Of a stretch of 64,000 nt of DNA, positions 22,574-31,010 are shown piece after piece. Position 1 is the stretch's first letter; the number at the start of each line of letters is the position of its first letter. The DNA is taken from the NCBI RefSeq assembly GCF_020832045.1, contig NZ_JAFIFK010000050.1, positions 62,001 through 126,000 of the forward strand. The letters are read 5' to 3'. The position numbers and the translations under genes were made by a program. The DNA is from Halomonas sp. (GTDB taxonomy: Bacteria > Pseudomonadota > Gammaproteobacteria > Pseudomonadales > Halomonadaceae). The notes below the pieces were generated by a model. That model had not been told where the DNA came from and did no database searches. It saw nothing but the letters and a program-made list of their open reading frames with translations.

Positions 22574-22634
22574 GGTAGGTGTCAATGTTGGATGACCTGG
22601 ACCGGCTCCGCCTGGAGAAGGGAGACAGGTCCTG

Positions 22635-24329
22635 ATGCTGCGTTTTGCGCCACCGCTGATCATGGCTTTACTGGTAGGGCCGATTCTCGCCGGTTTGGTC
22701 ATGGCGGTGCTGCCCGCATTCGGCTACCTGCCGGCGCTGGGCGGCCATGCCTTCAGCCTGGACCCCTGGCGGCAGCTCTTTGGCCAGCCGGGACTGGCCC
22801 GCTCGGTGGGAGTGAGTTTCGCCAGTGGCCTGGTCACCACGGCCCTCTCGCTCGCCGTGGTGCTGCTGTTCCTGGCCGGTGTCTCGGGTAGTCGCCTGGA
22901 TCGCTGGATACGGCGCATGGTCGCACCGCTGCTGTCGGTCCCCCATGCCGCCGCGGCCTTCGGCCTGGCCTTCCTGATCGCGCCATCCGGCCTGCTGGCA
23001 CGGCTGGTCTCGCCGGAACTGAGCGGCTGGGAGCGTCCGCCGGACGTGCAGATCGTTCAGGATCCCTGGGGGATCTCACTCATGGCCGGGTTGATCATCA
23101 AGGAGATCCCCTTCCTGCTGCTGATGTGCCTCGCCGCCCTGCCCCAGCTCGACCCGGAGCGCCGCGTGGCCATGGCCCGCTCTCTCGGCTACCGACCGAC
23201 CACCGCCTGGCTCAAGGTGGTGGCCCCCTCGCTCTACCCGCTGATCCGTCTACCGGTCTTTGCCGTCATCGCCTATGCCACCTCAGTGGTCGACGTGGCG
23301 CTGATTCTCGGCCCAACCCTGCCGCCAACGCTGGCGGTCTCGATTCTCACCTGGTTCAACGACCCGAACCTGAGCCAACGCTTCGTGGCCTCGGCCGGCG
23401 CCGTGCTACAGCTCGGCGTCACGGCCTCGGCCCTCATCGCCTGGTGGTGCCTGGAACGCCTCGCCGCGCGGTTGGGGCGTCGATGGCTCGATCGAGGCGA
23501 GCGCGGCAGGAGCGAGCGGCCGCTACGCCTGGCGGGCAAAGGGCTGATTCTGCTGGCCACCCTCACCGCCTTCGTCGGCATCGCCGGCCTAGCGCTCAAC
23601 TCCGTTGCCGGCTTCTGGCGCTTTCCCGATGCCCTTCCTCAAGGCATCACCGCGGTGCACTGGTTACGCGCCCTACCCACCCTTTCGGGGCCGGTGGCCT
23701 CGACAGTACTGATCGCCACCGCCGCCACCCTGGTGGCGCTGGCACTGACCCTGGCAGCCCTGGAAAACGAGCAGCGAACGGGGCGGCAGCCGGCGCAAGG
23801 CCGCCTGCTCTCGGCATTGGGGCTGCTCTACTTGCCACTGATCGTACCGCAGATCGCCTTTCTGTTCGGGCTGGTGGTGATGATGGAGTCGCTGGGCATA
23901 CGCCCCACCCATGCACTGGTGATCTTCGGCCATCTGCTGTTCGTGCTGCCCTATGTGTTTCTCTCCCTCTCGGAGAGCTATCGTCTCTTCGATGCGCGCT
24001 GGTCGCAGCTGGCGCTGAGTCTCGGGGCCTCACGCAACGGCACCTTCTGGCGGGTTCGGCTGCCGATGCTGCTGGCGCCGATGCTCACCGCCGCCGCCGT
24101 GGGCCTGGCCGTCAGCATCGGCCAGTATCTGCCTACCCAGTTGCTCGGCGCCGGCCGGGTGCCCACCGTAACGACCGAGGCGGTATCGCTTGCCGCCGGC
24201 GGTAACCGACGGGTAATCGGCGTTTGGGCGATGGTGCAGGCCAGCCTGCCGTTGGTAGGCTTCATCATCGCCGTGGGCTTGCCGCGGCTGCTCTGGAGCA
24301 ATCGCCGCGGCATGAGGGGTTCACCATGA
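22635..24329 (+). CDS. YnjC-like ABC transporter permease (two fused permease domains)
   Basis: 564 aa with two BPD-transp-like halves (KEIPFLLLMCLAALPQLDPERRVAMARSLGYRPTTAW; LSLSESYRLFDARWSQLALSLGASRNGTFWRVRLPML); overlaps the ynjD-like gene by ATGA. Confidence 0.88.
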   Translation: MLRFAPPLIMALLVGPILAGLVMAVLPAFGYLPALGGHAFSLDPWRQLFGQPGLARSVGVSFASGLVTTALSLAVVLLFLAGVSGSRLDRWIRRMVAPLLSVPHAAAAFGLAFLIAPSGLLARLVSPELSGWERPPDVQIVQDPWGISLMAGLIIKEIPFLLLMCLAALPQLDPERRVAMARSLGYRPTTAWLKVVAPSLYPLIRLPVFAVIAYATSVVDVALILGPTLPPTLAVSILTWFNDPNLSQRFVASAGAVLQLGVTASALIAWWCLERLAARLGRRWLDRGERGRSERPLRLAGKGLILLATLTAFVGIAGLALNSVAGFWRFPDALPQGITAVHWLRALPTLSGPVASTVLIATAATLVALALTLAALENEQRTGRQPAQGRLLSALGLLYLPLIVPQIAFLFGLVVMMESLGIRPTHALVIFGHLLFVLPYVFLSLSESYRLFDARWSQLALSLGASRNGTFWRVRLPMLLAPMLTAAAVGLAVSIGQYLPTQLLGAGRVPTVTTEAVSLAAGGNRRVIGVWAMVQASLPLVGFIIAVGLPRLLWSNRRGMRGSP

Positions 24330-24961
24330 AGGCAGGTCATCGCCTGAAGCTTGACGAAATCAGCATCGTACTGGATGGGAAAACGCTACTTGAAGTCGAT
24401 GTCGAGATCGCCCCTGGCGAGGTATTCACCGTGATGGGGCCGTCAGGCTCGGGCAAGTCGACGCTGCTGGCCTACCTGGCCGGCTTCCTGGCGCCGGCCT
24501 TCCAGGCAAGCGGGCAAGCACTGCTCGACGGGCGCGACATATCCTGTCTGCCGGCAGAGCAACGCGGTATCGGCCTGCTGTTTCAGGACCCGCTGCTGTT
24601 TCCGCATCTTTCGGTGGCCGGCAACCTGCGCTTCGGCATCCCGCGAGCGAGCCCTCACAAGGCCGGGAGAATCGAGGCAGCGCTGGCCCAGGTCGGCCTG
24701 GCCGGCTTCGGGCCGCGCGATCCGGCCACCCTCTCCGGCGGCCAGAAGGCCCGGGTGGCCCTGATGCGCCTGCTGCTTTCCGAACCTCGCGCCGTTCTGC
24801 TCGACGAACCCTTTTCGAAGCTCGACAGGCAGCTGCGCCACGACATGCGCCGGCTGGTCTTCGACCGACTGCGCGAGGCGGGCCTGCCCAGCCTGCTGGT
24901 GACCCATGACCGCGAGGATGCCGAGGAAGCGGGCGGCCGGGTGATTGAATTAACTCATTGA
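24326..24961 (+). CDS. YnjD-like ABC transporter ATP-binding protein
   Basis: VMGPSGSGKSTLLAYLAGFL, TLSGGQKARVALMRLLLSEPRAVLLDEPFSKLD; start by ATGA overlap at 24326. Confidence 0.92.
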   Translation: MKAGHRLKLDEISIVLDGKTLLEVDVEIAPGEVFTVMGPSGSGKSTLLAYLAGFLAPAFQASGQALLDGRDISCLPAEQRGIGLLFQDPLLFPHLSVAGNLRFGIPRASPHKAGRIEAALAQVGLAGFGPRDPATLSGGQKARVALMRLLLSEPRAVLLDEPFSKLDRQLRHDMRRLVFDRLREAGLPSLLVTHDREDAEEAGGRVIELTH

Positions 24962-25217
24962 ACCGATACTTGAAAATGGTGGGCGCGAACCCCCTTGATT
25001 CTACCAAGAACGCTCTAACACTTTTTAATGGGTACTTATCTAAACAGGCATTAGTATTTTAATGACGAACAATCAACATACAAGCCCGCTGCACTCGAAT
25101 AACATCTCTCTATCTTTCAGTACAAACAATTACATGACCGCTGAAAACCGCCATGCTTATATTGCCAATGTGGCACACCTTTTCAGGCTGTGTCGTATCG
25201 CAAAGTTATCAATTATT

Positions 25218-25245
25218 TCAACAAGTTAAAACAGCAAGCTATAAT
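25218..25245 (+). promoter_or_regulatory. Candidate sigma70-type promoter upstream of glgA
   Basis: TCAACA (25218-25223), 16 bp, TATAAT (25240-25245) in an AT-rich intergenic region about 225 bp upstream of the likely glgA start. Confidence 0.35.
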
Positions 25246-25471
25246 GAAGGACGCCTTATCTCAACAAGAGCCAGGAAATCATGAATTTATGAAGACTTGA
25301 CATAGGTTAGTGCTTTTCCTGTCCAACAAAGCTAGCCTTAATAGTCTATAACTATGCAAATAAGAGACATCGCTTCCTCCGGTCAGTAAAAGGTCAAGGA
25401 TACGGCTCCTACCGGAAAGATTGCTGTGTATAGCATTGTCTGGCCATGCCAAAACAGGGAGGGTTGTCATC

Positions 25472-27088
25472 ATGGGCAATGTGGCACTGAAGGGCATCGG
25501 CTCCGATGCCGTCGTGGTCCGTCGAAGTCGTACGATCACATCACCGCTGGCTGATCTCACGCTCGACGATGCCCTCCGAACCAGGCGGGACTTGGCTCCT
25601 CCCAAGCGGGAAGACGATGGCTCACATCCATCGCAACGGGTGCTGTTCGTTACCCCCGAAATTGCGGATTTCGTCAAGGTGGGCGGGCTTGGAGACGTTT
25701 CCTCGGCACTTCCTCGAGCGCTGGCTTGCCATCACGATATTCGCATCCTCATTCCAGGCTACCGAGAGGTGCGCCACTCGGGGCTCGATCTCCGCCGCGT
25801 CGGCCAGCTCCCGGCCCACGCCGAACTGCCGGCCTGTGAGATAGGCGAGCTTACCTGTGCCGATGGCATGGTGATCTACGTACTGCTCTGCCCAGAGCTG
25901 TATGAGCGTGAAGGCGGCCCTTATGGTACCGGACCGGGTGGCTACGGCGGAAACGGCTGGGATGACAACGACATACGCTTTGCCAGGCTGTCGCTGGCTG
26001 CTGCCGAGATCGCTGCCGGGCGCGCCGGGCTCGACTGGCAGCCGCAGCTCCTGCACCTCAACGACTGGGCATGCGGCCTGGCACCCGCCTATCTGCACTG
26101 GTGGAAGATCAACGTTCCCAGCGTATACACCATCCACAATCTGGCCTACCAGGGGCTCTACGATAGAAGCCGCTGCACGGCCCTGGGAGTTCCCGAGAGC
26201 GCCTTCCACATCGAGGGGGTCGAGTACTACGGCAAGCTCTCGTTCATGAAGGCCGGGATCGTTTACGCCTCGCACGTCACCACGGTCAGCGCGACCTATG
26301 CCCAGGAAATCACGACGCCGGAGTTCGGCTGTGGCCTGGACGGCCTGCTGCGCTGCAAGGCGGAGCAAGGCAAGCTCAGCGGTATTCCCAACGGCATCGA
26401 CGACTCCTGGGACCCGCGCACCGACGCCCATCTGGTACAGGCCTTCTCGGCCAATGATTGGCGAGGCAAGCGTGCCAATGCCGACTATGTTCGCCATCGC
26501 TTCGGTCTGGCCCCCAGCGCGGGACCGCTGTTCGCCATGATTTCGCGCATGGTGCACCAGAAAGGGGTCGACCTGGTCATCGAGGCGGCCCCGAGCATCA
26601 TCCAGGCGGGTGGGCAGATAGTCTTCATGGGCAGCGGCGAACGTCGTGTCGAAGCGCAGTTGGACCGCCTGGCCGAACGTTATCCGGGCGCCATCGGCAC
26701 CTATATCGGCTTTGCAGAAGATGAGGCCCGCTGCATCTACGCCGGTAGCGACTTCCTGCTGATGCCGTCGCGTTTCGAGCCCTGCGGACTCAGTCAGATG
26801 TATGCCCAGCGCTTCGGTTCGCTGCCCATTGCGCACCGTACCGGTGGACTCGCCGATACCATCGAGGACGGTATCACCGGCTTCCTGTTCGATGGGGTCA
26901 GACTATCGAGCTTCATGCAGTCGGTTCAGCAGGCCTTTTCGGTCTATCACTCCACCGAGCTGTTCTATGCCATGCGACGCGCCGCCATGACCGGACGTTA
27001 TCACTGGCGCCAGTCGATCGCTCCCTACACGCAGCTCTATCAGCAGGCTTGCGCTGCGACAGGCTTGGAGGCACGAGCAGCAGGATGA
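25472..27088 (+). CDS. glgA: Glycogen/starch synthase
   Basis: VLFVTPEIADFVKVGGLGDVSSALPRAL; HLNDWACGLAPAYLHWW; GLFDGL-type region EFGCGLDGLLR; FLLMPSRFEPCGLSQMYAQRFGSLPIAHRTGGLADTIEDG. Likely start MGNVALKG. Confidence 0.93.
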   Translation: MGNVALKGIGSDAVVVRRSRTITSPLADLTLDDALRTRRDLAPPKREDDGSHPSQRVLFVTPEIADFVKVGGLGDVSSALPRALACHHDIRILIPGYREVRHSGLDLRRVGQLPAHAELPACEIGELTCADGMVIYVLLCPELYEREGGPYGTGPGGYGGNGWDDNDIRFARLSLAAAEIAAGRAGLDWQPQLLHLNDWACGLAPAYLHWWKINVPSVYTIHNLAYQGLYDRSRCTALGVPESAFHIEGVEYYGKLSFMKAGIVYASHVTTVSATYAQEITTPEFGCGLDGLLRCKAEQGKLSGIPNGIDDSWDPRTDAHLVQAFSANDWRGKRANADYVRHRFGLAPSAGPLFAMISRMVHQKGVDLVIEAAPSIIQAGGQIVFMGSGERRVEAQLDRLAERYPGAIGTYIGFAEDEARCIYAGSDFLLMPSRFEPCGLSQMYAQRFGSLPIAHRTGGLADTIEDGITGFLFDGVRLSSFMQSVQQAFSVYHSTELFYAMRRAAMTGRYHWRQSIAPYTQLYQQACAATGLEARAAG

Positions 27089-28899
27089 ACGAAGCGCAGC
27101 GTTTCCAATACGGTTTCGGCGCACAGGTCCTGGGGCCGCAATGGACAAGCTTTTCGCTCTGGGCGCCGAGCGCCAACCGGGTCGACCTGGAGGTGGAAGG
27201 CTTGAAGCCCCTCGCCATGACCCATGCCGGCGAGGGCCGCTTCATCGGTGAGGCACGCTGCGACCATGGCGCCCGCTACCGTTACCGCGTTTACCTCGAC
27301 GATGCGCCCGAGGGCATTTCGGTGCCCGACCCCGCCGCCCGCGCCCAAGCGGGCGGCATCGACGGTCCGAGCTTGGTGATCGACCCCTACCAGCACCCCT
27401 GGCGGCATGCCGGCTGGCGAGGCCGGCCCTGGCATGAAACCGTGCTCTACGAGCTCCACCTGGGCGCCCTGGGCGGACTGGCAGGGGCGCGTGAACTGCT
27501 GCCCTACCTGGCCGAACTAGGCGTTACGGCAGTCGAGCTGATGCCGGTGGCAGCGTTTCCGGGAAAGCGCAACTGGGGCTACGACGGCGTGCTTCCCTAC
27601 GCCGTGGATGAAACCTACGGCGACCCGGATGCGCTCAAGGCCTTCATCGACGATGCTCACGGCCTCGGCCTGATGGTATTCCTCGATGTGGTCTACAACC
27701 ACTTCGGCCCTGACGGTAACTATTTACCACTCTACGCCAAGACTTTCTTCCGACACGACCGCGAAACACCCTGGGGTCCGGCCATCGACTTCCGCCACCC
27801 CATGGTGCGCCGTTTCTTCATTGAAAATGCGCTGATGTGGATCGATGAATACCGCCTCGACGGGCTGCGGCTGGATGCGGTACACGCCATTGGTGAGCGC
27901 GACTTTCTCATCGAACTGGCCGAGACGCTGCACAGCCACCTCGATTCCCAGCGCCACCTCCACCTGGTGCTGGAGAACGAGCACAACGATGCCCAGCTGA
28001 TTGGCCCCGGCCGCTTCACCGCGCAGTGGAACGACGATTGGCACAACGTGATGCACGTACTGCTGACCGGAGAGCGAGAAGGCTATTACAGCGATTTCAC
28101 CGACGATACGATCCACAAGCTGGTGCGCTGCCTCAGCGAAGGCTTCATTTACCAAGGCGATACCACCCGCAGCGGCACACCACGCGGTACACCTAGCGGC
28201 CATCTGCCACCCCAGGCCTTCGTGGCCTTCCTGCAGAACCACGATCAGGTGGGAAATCGCGCCCTGGGGGAGCGCCTGTCCCGGCTCGTCGAACCCCCGG
28301 CGCTCGAGGCCGCCACACTGCTACTGCTGCTCTCGCCCATGGTGCCGCTGCTCTTCATGGGCGAGGAGTGGGCCAGCCGGCAGCCTTTCCTGTTTTTCAC
28401 CGACCATCGCGACGAACTCGCCGAAGCCGTGCGCGAGGGTCGCCGCGCCGAGTTCGCCGCGTTCAGCACCTTCAGCGATCCGGCCAGCCGAGAGGCCATC
28501 CCCGATCCCAATGACGCCGCCACTTTCGAGGCTTCTCGGCCCGACTTGGAGGCTCGCGATACCCCACCTCATGCCGACTGGTTGGGCTTCGTTCGTCATC
28601 TTCTGAAGATTCGCCATGCCGAGGTCGTGCCACGGCTGGACGGCGCCAAGCCGCTGAGCGCCGAAGCACTGGGAGAATCTGCCTTCGTTGCCCGCTGGCT
28701 GATGAACGATGACACCCAACTGGTCATAGCTGTGAATCTGAGCGAACAACCGATCGCCACCTGCGCCTTCGGCATCGGAAGATGCCTGTACGAGACCCGC
28801 GCCGGCGTTGCGGTTGCCACCGAGAGCGGCAACCTTCCAGCCTGCTGCGCAGCCGCCTGGCTGAGACCGGGACCCGGGGACGAGGAGCTTAGCGCATGA
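27085..28899 (+). CDS. treZ: Malto-oligosyltrehalose trehalohydrolase
   Basis: FGAQVLGPQWTSFSLWAPSANRVDLEV; VLYELHLGALG; VELMPVAAFPGKRNWGYDGVLPYAVDETYGDPDALKAFIDDAHGLGLMVFLDVVYNHFGPDGNYL; ENEHNDAQL. ATGA overlap with glgA. Confidence 0.95.
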   Translation: MNEAQRFQYGFGAQVLGPQWTSFSLWAPSANRVDLEVEGLKPLAMTHAGEGRFIGEARCDHGARYRYRVYLDDAPEGISVPDPAARAQAGGIDGPSLVIDPYQHPWRHAGWRGRPWHETVLYELHLGALGGLAGARELLPYLAELGVTAVELMPVAAFPGKRNWGYDGVLPYAVDETYGDPDALKAFIDDAHGLGLMVFLDVVYNHFGPDGNYLPLYAKTFFRHDRETPWGPAIDFRHPMVRRFFIENALMWIDEYRLDGLRLDAVHAIGERDFLIELAETLHSHLDSQRHLHLVLENEHNDAQLIGPGRFTAQWNDDWHNVMHVLLTGEREGYYSDFTDDTIHKLVRCLSEGFIYQGDTTRSGTPRGTPSGHLPPQAFVAFLQNHDQVGNRALGERLSRLVEPPALEAATLLLLLSPMVPLLFMGEEWASRQPFLFFTDHRDELAEAVREGRRAEFAAFSTFSDPASREAIPDPNDAATFEASRPDLEARDTPPHADWLGFVRHLLKIRHAEVVPRLDGAKPLSAEALGESAFVARWLMNDDTQLVIAVNLSEQPIATCAFGIGRCLYETRAGVAVATESGNLPACCAAAWLRPGPGDEELSA

Positions 28900-31010
28900 G
28901 CGAAAAACGATTGGACGCGCTGGCCGACGCCGCCGGCCTGATCAGTGAATGGGAGGACAGCGAGGGCAATCTCTGTCGGCTCGACCCTGCCACTCGTCGC
29001 GAGCTGCTGTCATGCCTAGGCTATCCGGCCGAGAGCGACAGGGAGATCGCTGCCAGTCTGGAGCGCCTGCGCGGCCCTGCGTCACCGTCAGAGTGGCCGC
29101 CATTGATCACCGCCGAACAAGGACAGAGTACCCCCCTGCCATCGTCGCTGCCGCCAGGGACTCGTTACGTACTGACGCTTGAAGAGGGCAAACGAGACGA
29201 AGGCGTGCTGGACGCTCAGGGCGCGCTGCCGGGTGTTGCCACCACCGGCTACCATCGTCTGAGCATCGCAGAAGTCGACATTACCCTGGCCGTAGCGCCA
29301 ACACGCTGTTTCACCGTCGCCGACGCTTGCGGCAGCGAGACACCGCGGCTATGGGGCCTGACCGCCCAGCTCTATGCCCTGCGCCGTCTAGGCGACGACG
29401 GCATCGGCGACACCCTGGCGCTGGAGCGGCTGGTTCGACATGCCGCCGAAGCCGGCGCAGCGGCCGTGGCCATCAGCCCCGTGCACGCCATGTTCAGTGC
29501 CGATGTGACGCGCTTCAGCCCCTACGCGCCCTCCAGCCGCCTGCTCTACAACGTCCTGCACGCGTCGCCGGAAGCCCTGCTCGGCGAAGAGGCAGTCAAG
29601 CACGCCAAGGAGATAAGCGGCGTGAATGGCGACCTGCCGCGGCTCGAAGCGGATCCCCTACTCGACTGGCCTGCCACGGCCAGCGCCAAGCTGACCTGGC
29701 TACGCGCCTTATGGGACGACCTCATGCACCGTGAGGACGCACAGGCGCACAGCATCCGCCAGGCCCTATCGGCGTTTCGCGAAGACGGCGGCTCGACGCT
29801 CGAACTTCACTGCCGCTTCGAGGCACTGCAGCAGCGGCTCGGCATACTCGACTGGCGACAGTGGCCGCAGGAGCTGCGTGACCCGGCAGGCCAGGAAGTG
29901 GCTCGCTTCGCCGAGGTGGATTCTCGCGACGTCGAGTATCACGCTTTCCTGCAGTGGCTGGTCAGCGAAGGGCTGGCCCACGCTCAGGCGTCGGCCCGAG
30001 AAGCCGGTATGCCCATTGGCTTGATGTCCGACCTCGCGGTAGGCGCCGATGCGGCCGGCAGTCAGGCCTGGAGCCGCCAGGAGGAGATGCTCGAGGGGCT
30101 TTCGATCGGCGCACCACCGGACACCTTCAATGTGCACGGCCAGGACTGGGGGCTCGCCCCCTTCTCGCCCCAAGGGCTGGTGCGATCGGGCTTTCGAAGC
30201 TTCATCGACATGCTGCGAGCCGGCTTCGCCCATGCCGGTGGGCTACGCATCGACCATGTGCTGGGACTCATGCGCCTGTGGCTGATACCGCATGGCAATG
30301 CGCCCAACGAAGGCGGTTACGTGCGCTACCCGCTCGACGATCTGTTACGGCTGGTCGCACTGGAATCATGGCGTCATCGCGCCATCGTCATCGGTGAGGA
30401 CCTGGGCACCGTAGCGCCCGGCTTTCGTCGGCAGCTGGCGCGGCGCGGCATCCTCGGCATAAGTGTGCTGTGGTTCGAACGCGACGACGAGGGCAACTTC
30501 CTGGCCCCAGCGCAGTGGTCGAAGGATGCCATTGCCACCAGCACGACCCATGACCTGCCCACACTGGCAGGCTGGTGGGTGGGCCGCGATATCGAATGGC
30601 GCAGCCACCTCGGCCTGCTTGGAGAAGGGCAGGACGCCGAAAGCGAGCACGCCGAACGCCGGGTTGCGCGTGCCCGCCTGGCCGACGCTCTCGGCCTGAC
30701 CGACCCCCAGCATCATCCCGAGGTATTGGATGCCAACGAACTGCCGGCCTCGCAGGTACTGGACGCCTGCATCCGGCACCTGGGTCTGACGCCCGCTCCT
30801 CTCGTGCTACTACCGGTGGAAGATGCTCTGGGCCTGGAGGAGCAGGCCAACTTGCCGGGTACCATCAAAGAGCACCCCAACTGGCGCCGACGCCTGCCCG
30901 ATGCCAGCGCGCGGCTGTTCGCCTCCACCGAAGTACGACACCGCATGGAGCAGCTGGTCGAGGCCCGCCAGAAAGCGAATAGCGTACAGGAGGGCAGCGC
31001 CGATGAGTGA
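28896..31010 (+). CDS. malQ: 4-alpha-glucanotransferase
   Basis: RLWGLTAQLYALRRLGDDGIGDTLALERLVRHAAEAGAAAVAISPVHAMF; GLRIDHVLGLMRLWLIPHGN; VIGEDLGTV; STTHDLPTLAGWW. Confidence 0.94.
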   Translation: MSEKRLDALADAAGLISEWEDSEGNLCRLDPATRRELLSCLGYPAESDREIAASLERLRGPASPSEWPPLITAEQGQSTPLPSSLPPGTRYVLTLEEGKRDEGVLDAQGALPGVATTGYHRLSIAEVDITLAVAPTRCFTVADACGSETPRLWGLTAQLYALRRLGDDGIGDTLALERLVRHAAEAGAAAVAISPVHAMFSADVTRFSPYAPSSRLLYNVLHASPEALLGEEAVKHAKEISGVNGDLPRLEADPLLDWPATASAKLTWLRALWDDLMHREDAQAHSIRQALSAFREDGGSTLELHCRFEALQQRLGILDWRQWPQELRDPAGQEVARFAEVDSRDVEYHAFLQWLVSEGLAHAQASAREAGMPIGLMSDLAVGADAAGSQAWSRQEEMLEGLSIGAPPDTFNVHGQDWGLAPFSPQGLVRSGFRSFIDMLRAGFAHAGGLRIDHVLGLMRLWLIPHGNAPNEGGYVRYPLDDLLRLVALESWRHRAIVIGEDLGTVAPGFRRQLARRGILGISVLWFERDDEGNFLAPAQWSKDAIATSTTHDLPTLAGWWVGRDIEWRSHLGLLGEGQDAESEHAERRVARARLADALGLTDPQHHPEVLDANELPASQVLDACIRHLGLTPAPLVLLPVEDALGLEEQANLPGTIKEHPNWRRRLPDASARLFASTEVRHRMEQLVEARQKANSVQEGSADE

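Noticed and set aside
25297-25302. TTGACA as a -35 element for glgA
   Set aside because: No acceptable -10 hexamer at 16-18 bp downstream (TGTCCA region); kept only as part of the AT-rich region note.
25622-26836. 404-aa ORF antisense to glgA
   Set aside because: GC-rich shadow frame of a well-supported CDS; no recognisable motifs, low-complexity shadow composition.
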